In this document: in pieces, positions 23,539 to 25,555 of the stretch
Layout of the letters: every line of letters starts with the position of its first letter
How positions within the stretch are numbered: the first letter of the stretch is position 1
DNA from: an uncultured Treponema sp.
GTDB lineage: Bacteria; Spirochaetota; Spirochaetia; Treponematales; Treponemataceae
DNA length: 25,555 nt
NCBI GenBank assembly: GCA_937885175.1
Contig: CAKZZO010000119.1
Location: forward strand, 1-25,555
Direction of reading: 5' to 3'
Program-made: the position numbers and the translations under genes
The notes under the pieces: generated by a model
What the model saw: only the letters and a program-made list of their open reading frames with translations
The model's database searches: none
Told to the model about the DNA's origin: nothing

Positions 23539-24258
23539 TTACCATCTGCCATAGCCGCCATATCTACCATGAACGCTATTACCATAACCACTGTAGTCAT
23601 TTCGATAACTATATTTTGAATGATAGTTGTCATAATATGCACCTTTATAGCCTTCCTCAAAACCTCTGCGCCATTCAGAACGATTTTCATAATTTTTATC
23701 ATAACCGAAGCCAATATCATCAGCTATATCATCACTGTAACAATCAAGACATAACGGTTCATTTGGCTTATAACGTTTTGGACGACCACATCGTTTACAA
23801 TACTGGCGCGGAGTTCTTTTGTAATAGGTTTTTTTTGATTCTGGTTTTGTAATTATTTTTAACCAACCATATTCATTTTCAAGTTTTTGCATAAAAGTAG
23901 GATCTGTTGTAAATGTTCCCGCTTCAACATTTTTGTCTACTGAGGATTCAGTCAGGTTCATAGATGAACATACCATCTCAGTTTCGTTTCTTACTATTTT
24001 TGCATGCAGTCTTTCTATAAAGTGTAATTCTATATTATTGTAGTCTTCTAATTCTTCAAACTGCTCTTCTTCTCCTTTTCGACCATACATCTTTATAATG
24101 ACACCTCGACTTTCAGCACGTTCAATTGCTTCTTCCAATTCGGGAATTCCTTGATAATACGGAGTAGCTATAATGCACTCAGATTTTGCATTATCAATGA
24201 CTTGAATATAGTGAGAAAGAATTTCATTTACATTCAGTAAAGGTTTTGTTTTTGCCAT
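23539..24258 (-). CDS. PLD-like nuclease-fold protein with zinc ribbon and Gly/Tyr-rich tail
   Basis: A 239-residue protein. The N-terminal ~150 residues look like a single phospholipase D-type domain (SECIIATPYYQGIPELEEAI) with an HxK signature, RLHAKIV, followed by SSMNLTESSVDKNVEAGT. One HKD half suggests it works as a dimer, as bacterial PLD-like nucleases do. A CxxC...CxxC zinc ribbon follows (YCKRCGRP...PLCLDCY), then a low-complexity tail rich in Tyr, Gly, Arg and Asn to the end. The ATG at 24258 is chosen because a TTGACA promoter with its -10 six bases upstream fits exactly. The gene is clearly more AT-rich than its neighbours, which suggests transfer. Confidence 0.8.
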   Translation of the reverse strand: MAKTKPLLNVNEILSHYIQVIDNAKSECIIATPYYQGIPELEEAIERAESRGVIIKMYGRKGEEEQFEELEDYNNIELHFIERLHAKIVRNETEMVCSSMNLTESSVDKNVEAGTFTTDPTFMQKLENEYGWLKIITKPESKKTYYKRTPRQYCKRCGRPKRYKPNEPLCLDCYSDDIADDIGFGYDKNYENRSEWRRGFEEGYKGAYYDNYHSKYSYRNDYSGYGNSVHGRYGGYGRW

Positions 24259-24264
24259 ATACAA

Positions 24265-24294
24265 AGTGTATCTCTATACCTTAAATCCTGTCAA
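24265..24294 (-). promoter_or_regulatory. Promoter of the PLD-like gene, leaderless type
   Basis: A perfect TTGACA (24294-24289), an 18-bp spacer, TACACT (24270-24265). The ATG at 24258 follows after six bases, the same geometry as at rsmI and the Fe-ADH-like gene. Confidence 0.7.
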
Positions 24295-24355
24295 TAAAAT
24301 TTCTCCCACAGAATTTGCAATATATGATATACTATAGGGAGAAGGAGTTGCACCT

Positions 24356-24688
24356 ATGCTTTCAAATAATATCACCGAACTAAAAGATTCTTTTGTACAT
24401 GCAATTTCCCCTGTGCGTATCTACCTGTTTGGCTCATATGCTGATGATACATTTACTGACGAAAGCGATTATGATTTTTATATTATCGTAGATGATGCGG
24501 TAAATGATATTCCTGCCACAACAACTCGTGCTTATAAATCAGTTCGCAATATCAAGAATCGCCCTGTTGATATTTTGCTTGCAACAGCAAGTCATTTTGC
24601 TGCAAAAACAAATATACCTTCCATTGAGCGCACTGTTTTACAAAAAGGAGTTTTACTATATGACAGAGACGACAAAGCGTTGGCTTGA
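24356..24688 (+). CDS. MNT-type minimal nucleotidyltransferase (antitoxin-like)
   Basis: A 110-residue DNA-polymerase-beta-fold nucleotidyltransferase. The signature is LFGSYADDTFTDESDYDFY, the GSxA...SDxDF motif, and the third acidic residue lies in PVDILLA. Such proteins pair with HEPN toxins; in known MntA/HepT systems the MNT enzyme AMPylates the toxin to silence it. AAGGAG lies eight bases before the ATG. The stop at 24688 overlaps the start of the HEPN frame at 24660. The partner toxin is truncated here, so this is now an orphan antitoxin. Confidence 0.88.
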   Translation: MLSNNITELKDSFVHAISPVRIYLFGSYADDTFTDESDYDFYIIVDDAVNDIPATTTRAYKSVRNIKNRPVDILLATASHFAAKTNIPSIERTVLQKGVLLYDRDDKALA

Positions 24689-24809
24689 AAGTGCAAAAAC
24701 CGATAGCAACGTAGCAGAACATCTGTTTGAGCATTATTATCCAAAACCGCTTGAAATTATTTGCTATCATAGCCAACTTGCTGCCCTAAAAGCATCACCC
24801 CTGCCGTAA
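24660..24809 (+). pseudogene. Truncated HEPN toxin partner
   Basis: Begins MTETTKRWLESAKTDSNVAE and runs to HYYPKPLEIICYHSQ, the first helices of a HEPN domain. Normal members continue QAAEKALKA; here the sequence changes to LAALKASPLP-stop. The part that carries the R-x4-6-H RNase motif is missing, so it cannot be an active toxin. It overlaps the MNT gene by 29 bases. The break coincides with the 3' end of the DUF1275 gene read from the other strand. Confidence 0.85.
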
Positions 24810-25416
24810 CAATCGGCACGAATGCGCCCAAAAATCCTGCGTTGCCGCAAAAGCGCCAGCAGAACCATCCTGCTGCCACACCGGCATAAAAGGAAAGCAG
24901 TGTTGCGCCCATAAATTTTGCCTTGAGAATCTGGCTTTTGTCGCCGTTGGCCCATACTTCTGTAAGCGCAGACACAAGCTGCCTCACATTGTTACTTGAA
25001 AAAATCGTAGAGTTTTTGTAGCCGTAAGCTCCCGCAAAGGCGCACCACTGAAAAGGCATGGCAAAAAGCGTGGGGTAGAGATAGAACATAAGCGGCAGAT
25101 TCCCTTCAATCGGAAAACGCCACATGGCAAGGCAGGCAAGCCCGTCAATTCCCAAGGCAAGCAGTTTGGTGTTCAGCCGCGTATGCTTGGGAAGCCAGGT
25201 GGCAAGAAAAATGGCAAGAACATAGAGCATAAACCCCACCCCATGCAAAAGCACCGTCTTCCAATTTCCGCCGAACAGCCCTATGACCAGTTCCATTAGA
25301 TTGACTGTCTGTGCCGAGCCAAACTGATGCGCCGCATTCACCAGCGGAAAGATTCCCAGCCACCCGCCAATCCCGGCAACGAGGTAATGAATATGTGCTT
25401 CACGATTTTGTTGCAT
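24757..25416 (-). CDS. DUF1275/YoaK-family membrane protein
   Basis: A 219-residue multi-helix membrane protein matching the DUF1275 pattern: GGWLGIFPLVNAAHQFGSAQ followed by TVNLMELVIGL, and later MPFQWCAFAGAYGYKNSTIF. About six hydrophobic segments are visible. The function of the family is unknown. The frame opens at 25458 but the ATG at 25416 fits the family start. TATGAT (25432-25427) is ten bases upstream and no ribosome binding site is present, so the leader would be almost absent. Its last ~7 codons (VGYDSK-stop) overlap the truncated HEPN gene, so its C terminus may be altered by the junction. Confidence 0.8.
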   Translation of the reverse strand: MQQNREAHIHYLVAGIGGWLGIFPLVNAAHQFGSAQTVNLMELVIGLFGGNWKTVLLHGVGFMLYVLAIFLATWLPKHTRLNTKLLALGIDGLACLAMWRFPIEGNLPLMFYLYPTLFAMPFQWCAFAGAYGYKNSTIFSSNNVRQLVSALTEVWANGDKSQILKAKFMGATLLSFYAGVAAGWFCWRFCGNAGFLGAFVPIVTAGVMLLGQQVGYDSK

Positions 25417-25438
25417 AAAAAAGTGTATCATAGAGCGC

Positions 25439-25484
25439 AAAAAAGAAAAACCCTGCACAAAAAGGCTCGCCTGTTCGTGCAGGG
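25439..25484 (-). terminator. Intrinsic terminator with nested hairpin
   Basis: CCCTGCAC (25451-25458) and GTGCAGGG (25477-25484) enclose a second stem AGGC/GCCT (25463-25466 and 25469-25472). Read on the minus strand it is followed by TTTTTCTTTTTT. It would end a leftward transcript entering from beyond the window, just before the DUF1275 promoter. Confidence 0.8.
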
Positions 25485-25498
25485 TGGGGTAATAGTGT

Positions 25499-25517
25499 CC
25501 AGGGCAAACGCATTATA
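25499..25517 (+). repeat. Dispersed repeat, partial copy 3
   Basis: CCAGGGCAAACGCATTATA, identical to positions 54-36 read on the minus strand. The rest of the 50-base unit is not present. The remaining bases to the window end hold no recognisable gene. Confidence 0.75.
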
Positions 25518-25555
25518 ATCCATTCGCAAGTAAGACAAAAAGGGCACAGGTAAAA

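Noticed and set aside
24319..24341. Sequence like a T7 phage promoter (ACTATAGGGAGA).
   Set aside because: The core match is striking but the upstream half differs, and AGGGAGAAGGAG is simply a purine-rich ribosome binding region. Probably chance.

Overview
The window looks like a chromosomal segment of a spirochaete, most likely a Treponema. The support is a short anti-sigma factor FlgM directly behind rsmI, spirochaete-style signal sequences, and a gene mix of acetate metabolism, cell-wall recycling and small-molecule functions. There are no rRNA or tRNA genes, so the genus is an inference and not shown directly.

Layout. Positions 1-5407 hold a TPR-like exported protein, rsmI-flgM ending in a strong terminator, an ornithine/lysine-type decarboxylase, and a pair made of a metal-site-less Fe-ADH-like protein and a SpoU/TrmH methyltransferase. 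Positions 5412-9801 hold an ATPase-HDOD signalling protein, a membrane protein coupled to a Nif3/DUF34 gene, and lspA with a small membrane protein. Positions 9962-16610 are read leftward: an unrecognised 572-residue protein, pta, and the coupled operon trxB - GH3 glycosidase - birA. Positions 16611-18862 are an accessory patch: an array of TGAGCCGATAA repeats with roughly 21-bp-multiple spacing, gene fragments, a bacterial-PH-like membrane protein, a dispersed 50-bp repeat and a folded element. Positions 18863-22771 hold an AAA/DUF4143 ATPase with three operator-like repeats, then a short membrane peptide, an MscS channel and a MATE exporter in one unit. Positions 22870-25416 hold nth, then an AT-rich patch with a PLD-like/zinc-ribbon protein, an MNT antitoxin with a truncated HEPN toxin, and a DUF1275 membrane protein.

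Two cross-cutting observations stand out. First, many genes have a sigma-70-type -10 box ending only 5-10 bases before the start codon and no Shine-Dalgarno sequence, which predicts leaderless mRNAs (rsmI, the Fe-ADH-like gene, the 7026 membrane gene, trxB, the PLD-like gene; nearly so for lspA and DUF1275). Other genes have ordinary leaders with good ribosome binding sites. Second, the two AT-rich accessory patches carry truncated genes and repeats that mark past insertion and recombination.

The best candidates for undescribed biology are the leaderless start architecture, the TGAGCCGATAA repeat array, the Fe-ADH-like protein that has lost every metal ligand, the HATPase-HDOD fusion, and the operator cluster of the DUF4143 ATPase. 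I do not see a complete, obviously new multi-gene system in this window.
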